NCBI GenBank assembly: GCA_947367855.1
Contig: CANBFE010000001.1
Span: 372,001 to 436,000 of the forward strand
DNA length: 64,000 nucleotides
Direction of reading: 5' to 3'
Origin: an uncultured Lachnospiraceae bacterium
GTDB lineage: Bacteria > Bacillota > Clostridia > Lachnospirales > Lachnospiraceae
In this document: piece after piece, positions 1 through 7,688 of the stretch
How positions within the stretch are numbered: position 1 is the first letter of the stretch
How the letters are laid out: the number at the start of each line of letters is the position of its first letter
The notes under the pieces: generated by a model
The model's input: the letters and a program-made list of their open reading frames with translations, nothing else
What the model was told of the DNA's origin: nothing
The model's database searches: none
Translations under genes and position numbers: made by a program

Positions 1-1
1 G

Positions 2-1255
2 AAGACGCTGGCGGTGCAGGCCCTGCTCAATCTGTTTGCAGTGGTATGCGGAAGGCTGCTGTTTCATGTGGAAGCTTGGAAAATGGCCGTTTATTTCCTT
101 TTTTCCATCTTTCTGGAAAATATCCTGGAAGCATGTCTTGTGGTTGTGCTGTACGGTTCGGAGCGTCTCGGGGAAAAGCATCGGAGCCTGGTGGCGAAGG
201 GAACTTACGGCCTTGCAGGGATCCTGGCTCTTATGGGAATATATGCATATCTTACAGGAGGCCTGGAGATTCGGGCTTTGACTGCCTGGCTGCACAGCGA
301 CATGGTGCAGATGGTTCCTGTGGCCGGCTGGTATGTGGCGGTACTGCGCATGCTGTTTCTGGGTCCAACAGCGGTGAATCTGGCAGGCGCCTGCTGTTAT
401 GTTCTGCTGTTCGTTCTGGTGGTGGCAGCGGCCTGGAGGATGGAATGTACCGGGGGATTTTATGAGGATGCCATGAAATTTGCCGAGGATTACGAAGCGG
501 TGGTGGAAAGCCGCAGACAGGGGAATAACAGGAGACGGTTGGGCAGGAAGGAGAAGTTTGGCAGGGCCAGGGTAAGGTGGAAGGGATACGGAGCCAGGGC
601 TCTGTTTTACCGGCAGCTGTTGGAATACAGGAAAACCAGGTATTTCATTTTTGACATCAGCACTGGGGCAGCGGCGCTGTGCGGATGCGGGATGGCGTAT
701 GTGTATGCTCATGAGGGTGGTTTGGGCTTTCTGGGGGAATACGCAGCTCTTTCCATTCCAGGGCTGTCGGCCTACCTGATTTTTGTCTTTACGGCTTTAA
801 ACGGAAAGTGGGCAAAGGAACTCCAGTCGCCCTACACATACCTGATTCCGGATACTGCTTTCCGGAAGCTGGTGTACGCTACGGCAATGCAGCATGTGCA
901 GAGTCTGATTAATGCCTGTCTGATTACCCTTCCCGGGGCCCTGGTCATGAAGCTGCCGCCGCTGGTAACCATTCTGTGCATTCTGTTTTATGTGCTTTTT
1001 TCAGCGAATAAGCTGTACGCCTGCGCAGTGGCGGAGCTTGTCTGCGGAAATGTTCTGGGAAGGACGGGGAAGCAGCTGATGCAGATGCTGATTCAGGGTC
1101 TGGCTGTCTTTGGCGCGGCAGTGGGAGGGATACTGGGAGCTGCCTCAGGAGGAGTGCTGCAGGCCTGCGTGATGATGGATGTGTTTCTGGTGTTGTCCGT
1201 GGTTTCGCTGATGGTGGTTGCCATGCTGAATTTTTACCATATGGAAACGAAGTGA
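2..1255 (+). CDS. Putative ABC exporter membrane protein, 5' truncated by window edge
   Basis: The reading frame is open from base 2, so the true start probably lies upstream; the first possible start inside the window is a GTG at 14. About 413 residues are visible. It has several hydrophobic segments near the N-terminus, a basic cytoplasmic stretch around residues 165-205 rich in Arg/Lys, and a second block of membrane segments to the C-terminus. This layout and the wording of the central FYRQLLEYRK region resemble the 'putative ABC exporter' membrane family of Firmicutes, usually encoded beside an ABC ATPase. The partner would be upstream, outside the window. The family call rests on general resemblance, without a diagnostic motif; an unrelated polytopic membrane protein is the alternative. 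Confidence 0.6.
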   Translation, partial: KTLAVQALLNLFAVVCGRLLFHVEAWKMAVYFLFSIFLENILEACLVVVLYGSERLGEKHRSLVAKGTYGLAGILALMGIYAYLTGGLEIRALTAWLHSDMVQMVPVAGWYVAVLRMLFLGPTAVNLAGACCYVLLFVLVVAAAWRMECTGGFYEDAMKFAEDYEAVVESRRQGNNRRRLGRKEKFGRARVRWKGYGARALFYRQLLEYRKTRYFIFDISTGAAALCGCGMAYVYAHEGGLGFLGEYAALSIPGLSAYLIFVFTALNGKWAKELQSPYTYLIPDTAFRKLVYATAMQHVQSLINACLITLPGALVMKLPPLVTILCILFYVLFSANKLYACAVAELVCGNVLGRTGKQLMQMLIQGLAVFGAAVGGILGAASGGVLQACVMMDVFLVLSVVSLMVVAMLNFYHMETK

Positions 1256-1292
1256 GAGTTTCCTGTTCACGGACAGTTCCGCCGGGGGCGCA

Positions 1293-1321
1293 TTGACTTT
1301 CCGTGACAGGAATGGTAAGAT
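1293..1321 (+). promoter_or_regulatory. Sigma-A-type promoter for pyrF
   Basis: TTGACT, a 17 bp spacer and TAAGAT lie about 40 bp before the pyrF start, in the gap after the exporter gene. No pyrimidine-type attenuator hairpin is apparent in the short leader. Confidence 0.6.
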
Positions 1322-1361
1322 GTGCATGGTTGCAAAATAAAATATATGCCGGAGGAAGAGT

Positions 1362-2327
1362 ATGATTAACAAACTGATAGCAAAGATTCGAAAAAGCAAT
1401 GCTCCCATTGTGGTAGGGTTGGATCCAATGATGAAATTTATACCGGAACATATCAGGCAGGCGGCCTTTGCAGAGTATGGAGAGACTCTGGAGGGAGCGG
1501 CCGAAGCGGTTTGGCAGTTTAACAGGGGAATCGTGGATGCCGTGTGCGATCTGGTGCCTGCGGTAAAGCCGCAGATTGCCATGTATGAGCAGTTTGGGAT
1601 TCCGGGTCTGATGGCTTTCCGGAAAACGGTTGCTTATTGTAAGGAAAAGGACCTGGTGGTGATCGGGGATGTGAAGCGGGGGGATATCGGTTCCACATCC
1701 GAGGCCTATGCAGTGGCGCATCTGGGCAGGGTTCAGGTGGGGAGCCAACTCTGTTCCGGGTTTGACGAGGATTTTGCCACAGTGAATCCGTACCTGGGAA
1801 GCGACGGCATAAAGCCTTTTCTGAATGTATGCAGGGAGGAGAAGAAAGGCATCTTTGTTCTGGTCAAGACGTCCAATCCCAGCAGCGGGGAGATCCAGGA
1901 CCGCCTGGTGCGGCCGGAGGAATCGGAATCGCCTGAAGCCGGGGACAGGCCCCTGTATGAGATTATGGGACAGTATGTTAAGGCATGGGGAGAACAGTGC
2001 ATGCCTGAGGAGGGAGACTATAGTTATGTGGGAGCCGTGGTAGGCGCCACTTACCCGGAGCAGGGCAGAATGCTGCGGAAAATGATGCCCAGAACATTCA
2101 TTCTGGTGCCGGGCTACGGGGCCCAGGGAGGAAAAGGCGCGGATCTGGTGCATTTCTTCAATGAGGACGGCCTGGGAGCCATCATTAATTCCTCCAGGGG
2201 GATCATTGCTGCTTACCAGCAGGAAGAATATGCCCGTTTCGGCGGAAGCGGGTATGCGGATGCGGCCAGGGCGGCAGTGCTGGCCATGAGGGAGGATATT
2301 GCATCCGCTTTGGAGGGACGCGGATAA
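1362..2327 (+). CDS. pyrF: Orotidine 5'-phosphate decarboxylase (group 2)
   Basis: Decarboxylates OMP to UMP, the last step of de novo pyrimidine synthesis, in the cytoplasm. The 321-residue length fits the long, group 2 OMP decarboxylases. The N-terminal VGLDPM segment contributes the substrate-binding Asp, and DVKRGDIGSTSEAYA (about residues 103-117) holds the catalytic Asp-Lys-x-x-Asp set. The C-terminal INSSRGIIAAY segment is the phosphate-binding loop. The start ATG has a GGAGGAAG ribosome binding site 5-6 bases upstream. It stands alone behind its own promoter, separated from pyrBI (10-11.4 kb) and carB (49.8 kb), so pyrimidine genes are scattered in this genome. Confidence 0.95.
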   Translation: MINKLIAKIRKSNAPIVVGLDPMMKFIPEHIRQAAFAEYGETLEGAAEAVWQFNRGIVDAVCDLVPAVKPQIAMYEQFGIPGLMAFRKTVAYCKEKDLVVIGDVKRGDIGSTSEAYAVAHLGRVQVGSQLCSGFDEDFATVNPYLGSDGIKPFLNVCREEKKGIFVLVKTSNPSSGEIQDRLVRPEESESPEAGDRPLYEIMGQYVKAWGEQCMPEEGDYSYVGAVVGATYPEQGRMLRKMMPRTFILVPGYGAQGGKGADLVHFFNEDGLGAIINSSRGIIAAYQQEEYARFGGSGYADAARAAVLAMREDIASALEGRG

Positions 2328-2361
2328 GCGGTTTTTTCAGAAAAGTTTTACATTAACTTTA

Positions 2362-2390
2362 TTGACAATCGTAGTATTATGGTACAAAAT
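2362..2390 (+). promoter_or_regulatory. Probable promoter of the G3E GTPase genes
   Basis: A perfect TTGACA is followed after 17 bp by CAAAAT. The spacer contains AATCGTAGTATTATGG, which loosely recalls Zur/Fur-family boxes. That would suit a metallochaperone gene but the match is imperfect and I only suggest it. Confidence 0.5.
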
Positions 2391-2527
2391 ATAGTACAGT
2401 GTAATGGGATTTCCAATGGAGCGGGTATCCTGGTTTTGAAGGACCGGACAGAAAGGGGCAGCAGGACAGAATCCGGAGCCCTGCATGGTTCCGCGCATGG
2501 GAAGACCCCGGAAAGGATGGATGGGAA

Positions 2528-3622
2528 ATGACTAAAATAGATATATTTTCCGGATTTCTGGGAGCGGGCAAAACCACTCTGATCAAAAAACTTTTGAAGG
2601 AGGCCCTGGACGGCAGCAGGACCGTGCTGATTGAAAACGAGTTCGGTGAGATTGGCATTGACGGAGGCTTTCTGAAGGAATCGGGAATCAAGATCAAGGA
2701 AATGAATTCCGGCTGTATCTGCTGTTCCCTGGTGGGGGATTTCGGAACCTCCCTGAAGGAAGTGATAGAGACTTACGCGCCGGAACGCATTCTGATTGAG
2801 CCCTCCGGCGTAGGAAAGCTTTCCGATGTGCTGCGCGCAGTGGAAAATGTGGCTGCAGACCTGGATGTGCAGGTGAACAGCGCAGTGGCTGTGGTGGATG
2901 CCGCAAAGGCCAGGATGTATATCAAAAATTTCGGTGAATTTTTTATCAATCAAATTGCCTATGCGGGCACAATTCTGCTGACCAGGACGGACAAGGTGGA
3001 CGGTGAAAGGCTGAAACAGTGTGTGGAGCTGGTCAGAGAGCACAATGAGAAGGCGGTTATCATTACCACTCCCCTGGCAGACCTGGACGGAAAGGCGGTT
3101 CTGGAGACCATTGAGGGCGCGGATACTCTGGAAAACATGATGAAGGAAATGCTGGAGCATGCGAAAGAGGAGCATGAGCACCACCATCATCATGAGGGGG
3201 AATGCTGCCACGGACATGAGGAGCATAAGCACCACCATCATCATGAGGGGGAATGCTGCCACGGGCATGAGGAGCATGAGCGCCACCATCATCATGAGGG
3301 GGAATGCTGCCATGGGCATGAGGGGCATGCCCACCATCATCATGCAGATGAAGTCTTTACCAGTTGGGGGAAAGAATCCCCTGCCAGATTTACCGGGGAG
3401 CAGATTGAAGGCATCCTGACTGCGCTTGACAGCGGAGAGTACGGCGCCATTCTCCGGGCAAAGGGAATGGTTCCGGCAGAAGACGGCACCTGGATTTACT
3501 TTGATTATGTTCCGGAAGAGCATGATATCCGGACAGGGAAGCCGGAGGTTACCGGGAAGTTCTGCGTCATCGGAGCGGAACTGAAGGAGGATAAGCTGGA
3601 GGCGCTGTTTGGAGGTCTCTGA
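2528..3622 (+). CDS. G3E-family GTPase (CobW/COG0523) with long His/Cys metal-binding repeats
   Basis: A 364-residue P-loop GTPase of the CobW/HypB/UreG group, thought to insert or traffic metals such as zinc using GTP hydrolysis. FLGAGKTTLIKKLL (residues ~9-22) is the Walker A motif. The GCICC motif around residue 60 (SGCICCSL) is the conserved metal-binding CxCC of the family. RTDKVD near residue 155 is the guanine-specificity region. After the GTPase core comes a His-rich linker with three 17-residue tandem repeats (about residues 214-264), then the usual CobW C-terminal domain. A second G3E gene follows 81 bp downstream, suggesting a paired metal-handling unit. The metal is unknown; zinc is the likeliest guess from the His/Cys content. 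Confidence 0.85.
   Translation: MTKIDIFSGFLGAGKTTLIKKLLKEALDGSRTVLIENEFGEIGIDGGFLKESGIKIKEMNSGCICCSLVGDFGTSLKEVIETYAPERILIEPSGVGKLSDVLRAVENVAADLDVQVNSAVAVVDAAKARMYIKNFGEFFINQIAYAGTILLTRTDKVDGERLKQCVELVREHNEKAVIITTPLADLDGKAVLETIEGADTLENMMKEMLEHAKEEHEHHHHHEGECCHGHEEHKHHHHHEGECCHGHEEHERHHHHEGECCHGHEGHAHHHHADEVFTSWGKESPARFTGEQIEGILTALDSGEYGAILRAKGMVPAEDGTWIYFDYVPEEHDIRTGKPEVTGKFCVIGAELKEDKLEALFGGL
3167..3343 (+). repeat. In-frame 51 bp tandem repeat coding a His/Cys-rich metal-binding linker
   Basis: Three near-identical 51 bp units plus a partial fourth encode EEHxHHHHHEGECCHGH-type repeats. Each unit supplies a run of histidines, a Cys-Cys pair and a further HGH. Copy-number change by slippage would keep the frame. 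Confidence 0.9.
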
Positions 3623-3703
3623 TAGCTGCGGCAGGCTGACGGGGCGGTTGGCGGCATACACAATGCCCCGGCAACCTGAAGCGGAAAGGCGTGGAAAGAG
3701 GAA

Positions 3704-4636
3704 ATGAAAGCTGTATATGTGATCAATGGCTTTCTGGAGAGCGGAAAGTCATCGTTTATCAGTTTTACACTGGCGCAGAATTATTTTCAGATCAGGGGAA
3801 AGACCCTGCTGATTCTCTGTGAGGAAGGGGAAGTGGAATATGACCAGGCCCTTTTAAAGGAGAGCAGGACGGCGGTAGAGGTGATTGAGCGGGAGGAGGA
3901 CTTTAACCCCGCAAATCTGACCAATCTGGAAAAGAAGCACAGGGCAGAACGTATCATTATTGAATATAACGGAATGTGGAATTACAAAAATGCGAAACTG
4001 CCATGGTACTGGAAGATAGAGCAGCAGATCACAGTCATTGACGGTTCCACTTTTCCCATGTATTACACAAATATGCGTTCTCTTTTGGCGGAGATGATCA
4101 GAAAGTCGGAGATGATAATTTTTAACCGTTGTGATACGGTGAAGGATCAGCTGAATTCCTATAAACGGAATATCAAGGCCGTGAATTCTTCCGCAGATGT
4201 GATTTTTGAGGATGCCAAAGGGGAGATCGACGAAATTTTTGAGGAGGATCTGCCCTATGACCTGAATCAGCCTGTGATAGAGCTGAACAACGAGGGATAC
4301 GGCATCTGGTATCTGGATTCCATGGATCATCTGGAACGGTATGTGGGGAAGACGCTGCAGTTTGTGGCAATGGTTTTAAAGCCGGAGAATTTTCCGAAAG
4401 GGTATTTCGTTCCGGGCCGTATGGCAATGACCTGCTGTGCGGATGATATGGCTTTTCTGGGGTATGCCTGCAGGTATGAAGGGGCGGAGGAACTGAAGCA
4501 GCGGGAGTGGGTGAAGGTGACTGCCACTGTTGCCAGGGAGTATTGGGCGGACTATAAAGGAGAGGGGCCCATTCTTCAGGCGGTCAGTGTAGTGAAGACA
4601 AAGGCGCCTAAAGAGGAGATCATCAGTTTTTCCTGA
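3704..4636 (+). CDS. Second G3E-family (CobW-like) GTPase
   Basis: A 310-residue P-loop protein starting MKAVYVINGFLESGKSSFI, with Walker A GFLESGKS at residues ~9-16. Compared with the upstream paralogue it lacks the CxCC metal motif (LCEEGEVEYD occurs near that position) and has no His-rich linker. NRCD near residue 143 is a degenerate guanine-specificity motif. The C-terminal half has the CobW-type domain with a CCADDMAFLGYACRYEG segment. It is probably co-transcribed with the first G3E gene and may be its partner or a separate chaperone in which other residues bind metal. Function beyond family membership is unknown. Confidence 0.75.
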   Translation: MKAVYVINGFLESGKSSFISFTLAQNYFQIRGKTLLILCEEGEVEYDQALLKESRTAVEVIEREEDFNPANLTNLEKKHRAERIIIEYNGMWNYKNAKLPWYWKIEQQITVIDGSTFPMYYTNMRSLLAEMIRKSEMIIFNRCDTVKDQLNSYKRNIKAVNSSADVIFEDAKGEIDEIFEEDLPYDLNQPVIELNNEGYGIWYLDSMDHLERYVGKTLQFVAMVLKPENFPKGYFVPGRMAMTCCADDMAFLGYACRYEGAEELKQREWVKVTATVAREYWADYKGEGPILQAVSVVKTKAPKEEIISFS

Positions 4637-4731
4637 GGCGTGTGTAACGATTAAACAGGGCTGCTGCACGGCCCTGCACAGGCAGGGTCCTGGCAGGGGT
4701 TCCGGCGGCAGTTTTTATGGGGATTTGGAAA

Positions 4732-5508
4732 ATGGAAAAGAAAAATTCCGAGGAGAAAGAGATACAGCAGCTGAAAAAAAGGTTTCATGATCTGGCAGAC
4801 AAAAGTTTCCGGCAGGGCGTATATACTTATACCGGCTTTCTGGGACTGGGCGATCAGGAACTTTTCTGGCAGGAGGAACCCCGTCTAAAGTATGCCGGAT
4901 ATGAGCTGAACGGCGGTTTTGAGGGGGCCGAGAGGGTGTTGGTGAGATTTGGCGCCAGGGAAGAGTTGGGATATGAGGAAGAGTTTCCGATAGCGTGTCT
5001 TCTTATCCGGCCTCTTGCCAGGAAATTTGCGGATGATCTGTCACACAGGGATTTTCTGGGAGCGCTGACGAACCTTGGGATTGAGAGGAGCATTCTGGGG
5101 GATATCAGGGTGGGGGAAGGACAGGCCTGTCTGTTCTGCCTGCGTTCCATTGCGGAATTTATCTGTGAGAACCTGGTGCAGGTGAAGCGCACCAGTGTGA
5201 CCTGCAGTCCGGAAACGGAGGCCAGGCTGATTCCCGGGGAGGAACCGGAGAAGAGATGCCTGCATGTTCCATCTCTTCGGGCGGATGCCGTGCTGGCCAG
5301 GGTGTATGATATGTCCAGGGAAAAAAGCGCTGAGCTTTTCAGGACGGGGAAAGTTTATATAAGCGGACGCCGGTGCGAGAATCATTCACGACAGCTGAAA
5401 ACAGGGGAGACGGTGAACGCCAGAGGCTACGGAAAATTTGTCCTTGTGGGGGAACCAAGGGAGACCAGGAAGGGCAGACTCACTGTGGAGGCTGAAGTAT
5501 ACCGGTAA
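4732..5508 (+). CDS. ylmH: YlmH-like S4-domain RNA-binding protein
   Basis: A 258-residue cytoplasmic RNA-binding protein. The N-terminal half (TYTGFLGLGDQ, FGAREELGYEEEFPIACL) matches the YlmH family core. The S4 RNA-binding domain lies near residues 185-245, with VLARVYDMSREKSAELFRTG and VYISGRRCENHSRQLKTG. YlmH proteins bind ribosomes/50S particles and have been linked to rescue of stalled translation and to cell-division gene clusters. I chose ATG 4732 because TGGGGA sits 8 bases upstream; an in-frame ATG at 4717 has no ribosome binding site. It is not in the usual ylm/div cluster here but follows the G3E genes and precedes a CmpB-type membrane protein. Confidence 0.85.
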   Translation: MEKKNSEEKEIQQLKKRFHDLADKSFRQGVYTYTGFLGLGDQELFWQEEPRLKYAGYELNGGFEGAERVLVRFGAREELGYEEEFPIACLLIRPLARKFADDLSHRDFLGALTNLGIERSILGDIRVGEGQACLFCLRSIAEFICENLVQVKRTSVTCSPETEARLIPGEEPEKRCLHVPSLRADAVLARVYDMSREKSAELFRTGKVYISGRRCENHSRQLKTGETVNARGYGKFVLVGEPRETRKGRLTVEAEVYR

Positions 5509-5533
5509 TTTACAAAAGATTTGAGAGGCTTTT

Positions 5534-6529
5534 ATGAGTACATATTCGATCATACAATGGATGTTCTTTTTTTATGTGTATTGTTTTGCAGGATGGTGCA
5601 TTGAATCTTCTTATGTATCCCTTAAGGAGAGGAAGTTTACCAACCGGGGTTTTATGAGAGGGCCTTTTCTTCCCCTTTATGGGAGCGGGGCAATCATGAT
5701 GTTGGTGGTGTCAATGCCATTTGGGGACCATCTTGTGCTGACTTATGTGGCGGGCTGCGTGGGAGCCACTGTTCTGGAGTATGTCACCGGGGTGACCATG
5801 GAGGCGCTGTTCAAAATACGGTACTGGGATTACTCAAATAACCGGTTTAATTTTCAGGGCCATATTTGTCTGGGAACTTCCCTGGCCTGGGGATTTCTGA
5901 CAATTCTGATGACGGAGGTGGTTCATGTGCCTGTGGAGACATTTGTGCTCTCGCTTCCCAATCAGCTTCTCACAGTGCTGACACTTATCCTGTCTGTGGG
6001 AATTGCGGCAGATTTTGCCCTCTCCTTTAAGGCGGCAATCGACCTTCGGGACGTGCTTGTGAAGATGGAGCAGATCAAGGGGGAAATGGTGCATCTCCAG
6101 AAGCGTCTGGATGTGATGATCGCACTGGCAGGTCAGGAGGTGGCCAACTACAGGGCGGCGCTGACCGAGGGCGTGAATTCAGCTGTGGATGAGTGGACCG
6201 AGGGTATGTCCCTGCACATCGAGGATGTGAAATCCGGTATCGAGAGCAAACTGGAGGCGGCAAAGAACATAGTACTGGCGAAACATGCGGAGTATTTTGG
6301 TGAGATCAGGGAGGATCTTCTTGAGTTGAAGACAAGATATGCAGTCTATGTGGCGGACCGTAACCGTCTTGGAAAGATCAGGGATTTTTTCCAGAAAGAC
6401 ATGATCCGGTCCAATCCCCATATGACTTCCCGGAAGTACAGTGAGGCTTTTGAAGAACTGCGGCAGGGAATGAACGGGGAGGAGAATGGGAACAAAAAGA
6501 AAGATGGCAGTGAGACTGAAATATCCTGA
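5534..6529 (+). CDS. CmpB-type (putative ABC transporter type IV) membrane protein
   Basis: 331 residues. The N-terminal ~170 residues form several membrane segments with family hallmarks: FAGWCIESSYVSLKERKFTNRG, then LPLYGSGA, then LEYVTGV and YWDYSNNRFNFQGHICL. This is the domain found in many Firmicutes membrane proteins annotated as putative ABC transporter permease (CmpB/PF06541 type); its transport role is not established. The C-terminal ~140 residues are soluble and helical, with heptad-like MEQIKGEMVHLQKRLDVM, so probably a coiled coil on the cytoplasmic side. A shorter relative with only the membrane domain is at 12.7-13.1 kb on the other strand. Confidence 0.75.
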   Translation: MSTYSIIQWMFFFYVYCFAGWCIESSYVSLKERKFTNRGFMRGPFLPLYGSGAIMMLVVSMPFGDHLVLTYVAGCVGATVLEYVTGVTMEALFKIRYWDYSNNRFNFQGHICLGTSLAWGFLTILMTEVVHVPVETFVLSLPNQLLTVLTLILSVGIAADFALSFKAAIDLRDVLVKMEQIKGEMVHLQKRLDVMIALAGQEVANYRAALTEGVNSAVDEWTEGMSLHIEDVKSGIESKLEAAKNIVLAKHAEYFGEIREDLLELKTRYAVYVADRNRLGKIRDFFQKDMIRSNPHMTSRKYSEAFEELRQGMNGEENGNKKKDGSETEIS

Positions 6530-6559
6530 CTATCTTACTGATTTCTGCCAGGAGTGCGT

Positions 6560-6703
6560 TTAAAGCAAATCAGAAATGCAGATATGAAAGTCCATATATA
6601 TGCATACCATGTACAACTGCCCGTCGATCAGCTCGGCCCTCTGGCCCTCCGGAAGGGCATAGATATCGTCTATTGTGAGTTTTTTACCCTGTACTGAAGC
6701 CAT
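6560..6703 (-). pseudogene. Truncated Uma2-family (DUF820) endonuclease remnant
   Basis: A 47-codon minus-strand frame encodes an N-terminus ending in DDIYALPEGQRAELIDGQLY, the characteristic opening of Uma2 family PD-(D/E)xK nucleases. After about 33 residues the match is lost (VCIYMDFHICISDLL) and a stop follows, so only the first sixth or so of a ~190-residue protein remains. The ATG at 6703 is preceded by AGAGAGGAATTGCC, a usable ribosome binding site. Uma2 genes occur in many lachnospiral copies, and this looks like a decayed copy with its body deleted. Confidence 0.75.
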
Positions 6704-6865
6704 GGCAATTCCTCTCTTTCCATTGATTTTCTGTTGGACTCAGTTCCGCGTAAGTACGATTATAAACTAAATGTGAGCATAAATCAACCATAACAAAAAA
6801 GATAACTTTTAGTGTTGACGCAAGACTAAACAGGGCAGCGGGGATAGAATTTTGGAGGATGCAGT

Positions 6866-6883
6866 TTCTTAAGGGATTCTTAA
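6866..6883 (+). promoter_or_regulatory. Probable response-regulator binding site (11 bp-spaced direct repeat)
   Basis: TTCTTAA occurs twice with an 11 bp period (6866-6872 and 6877-6883), about one helical turn, as OmpR/PhoB-family regulators use. It lies upstream of the two-component genes, just before a weak promoter (TTTATG, 16 bp, TAAAAT ending at 6924). The rest of the 6704-6989 gap is AT-rich with no gene. Autoregulation is an inference. Confidence 0.55.
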
Positions 6884-6922
6884 AGAATTTCCGGGTTTTA
6901 TGTTAAAAAAATATTTAGTAAA

Positions 6923-6964
6923 ATGTTGTTGTGAAAGGATGTTGGAATTGCAGCAACATTTTTT
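6923..6964 (+). terminator. Terminator-like hairpin in the two-component leader
   Basis: Bases 6923-6931 can pair with 6951-6959 (9 bp, one G-U) and are followed by a T-run; a competing 6 bp pairing uses 6939-6944 with 6954-6959. It sits between the putative promoter and the response regulator start, so it could act as an attenuator. Confidence 0.4.
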
Positions 6965-6989
6965 GTGTTTATGAGGAAGGATGTTGGAG

Positions 6990-7682
6990 ATGTATAATAT
7001 TTTGATCTGTGACGACGAACGGGATATCGTAAATGCCTTAAAAATCTATCTGAATGATGCAGACTACACGCTGTTTGAGGCGTTCACCGGCAGGGAGGCC
7101 CTTAAGATTGCAGAGGAAAAGGATATTCACCTGGTACTGATGGATATTATGATGCCTGAGATGGACGGCATTGAAGCCATGGTGAAGATCAGGGAGAAGA
7201 GCAATGTGCCGGTGATTCTGCTGACGGCAAAGTCCGAGGATGCGGATAAGATTCTGGGGCTGACAGTGGGGGCTGACGATTACATTACGAAACCCTTTAA
7301 TCCGGTGGAGGTGTCGGCCAGGGTAAAATCCCAGCTGCGCAGGTATATGCAGCTGGGGGCAGGAAATGCGCGGCAGGAAGTGCTGCGCTGCGGGGGAATA
7401 GAGGTGGATGACAAGCAGAAAAAAGTGATGTTGGACGGAGAAGAGGTCTCCCTGACACCCACGGAGTATGAAATCCTGAAGCTTCTTATGAAGCATCCGG
7501 GGCAGGTGTTTTCTCCCAGGGAGATTTACCGGAAAATATGGAATGATCTGCCATATGGCAGTGAGAACACAGTGGCGGTGCATATCCGGCACATTCGGGA
7601 GAAACTGGAGATCAATCCGGCGGAGCCCCGGTATCTCAAGGTAGTGTGGGGGCAGGGATACAAATGTGAGGGAGACCATTGA
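6990..7682 (+). CDS. OmpR/PhoB-family response regulator
   Basis: About 230 residues. The receiver domain (residues 1-~115) has acidic pair CDDE near residue 8, phosphoacceptor Asp52 in LVLMDIMMPEMDG, the Thr of LLTAKSED and Lys of DYITKPFNP. The C-terminal winged-helix DNA-binding domain (about residues 130-230) contains LTPTEYEILKLLMKHPGQVF and NTVAVHIRHIREKL. ATG 6990 is preferred over ATG 6981 because AGGAAGG lies 9 bases before it and directly abuts the earlier ATG. The kinase gene follows 6 bp downstream. The set is VanR/VanS-like in shape, but there is no adjacent target gene to reveal the signal. Confidence 0.9.
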   Translation: MYNILICDDERDIVNALKIYLNDADYTLFEAFTGREALKIAEEKDIHLVLMDIMMPEMDGIEAMVKIREKSNVPVILLTAKSEDADKILGLTVGADDYITKPFNPVEVSARVKSQLRRYMQLGAGNARQEVLRCGGIEVDDKQKKVMLDGEEVSLTPTEYEILKLLMKHPGQVFSPREIYRKIWNDLPYGSENTVAVHIRHIREKLEINPAEPRYLKVVWGQGYKCEGDH

Positions 7683-7688
7683 CGCCCT

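Noticed and set aside
945..2153. Long minus-strand frame opposite pyrF and the exporter gene
   Set aside because: Antisense to a confident pyrF gene with strong codon conservation; no ribosome site or family resemblance.
3159..3419. CRISPR-like array at the 51 bp repeats
   Set aside because: Repeats are contiguous, in frame and coding; there are no spacers. No CRISPR array is seen anywhere in the window.
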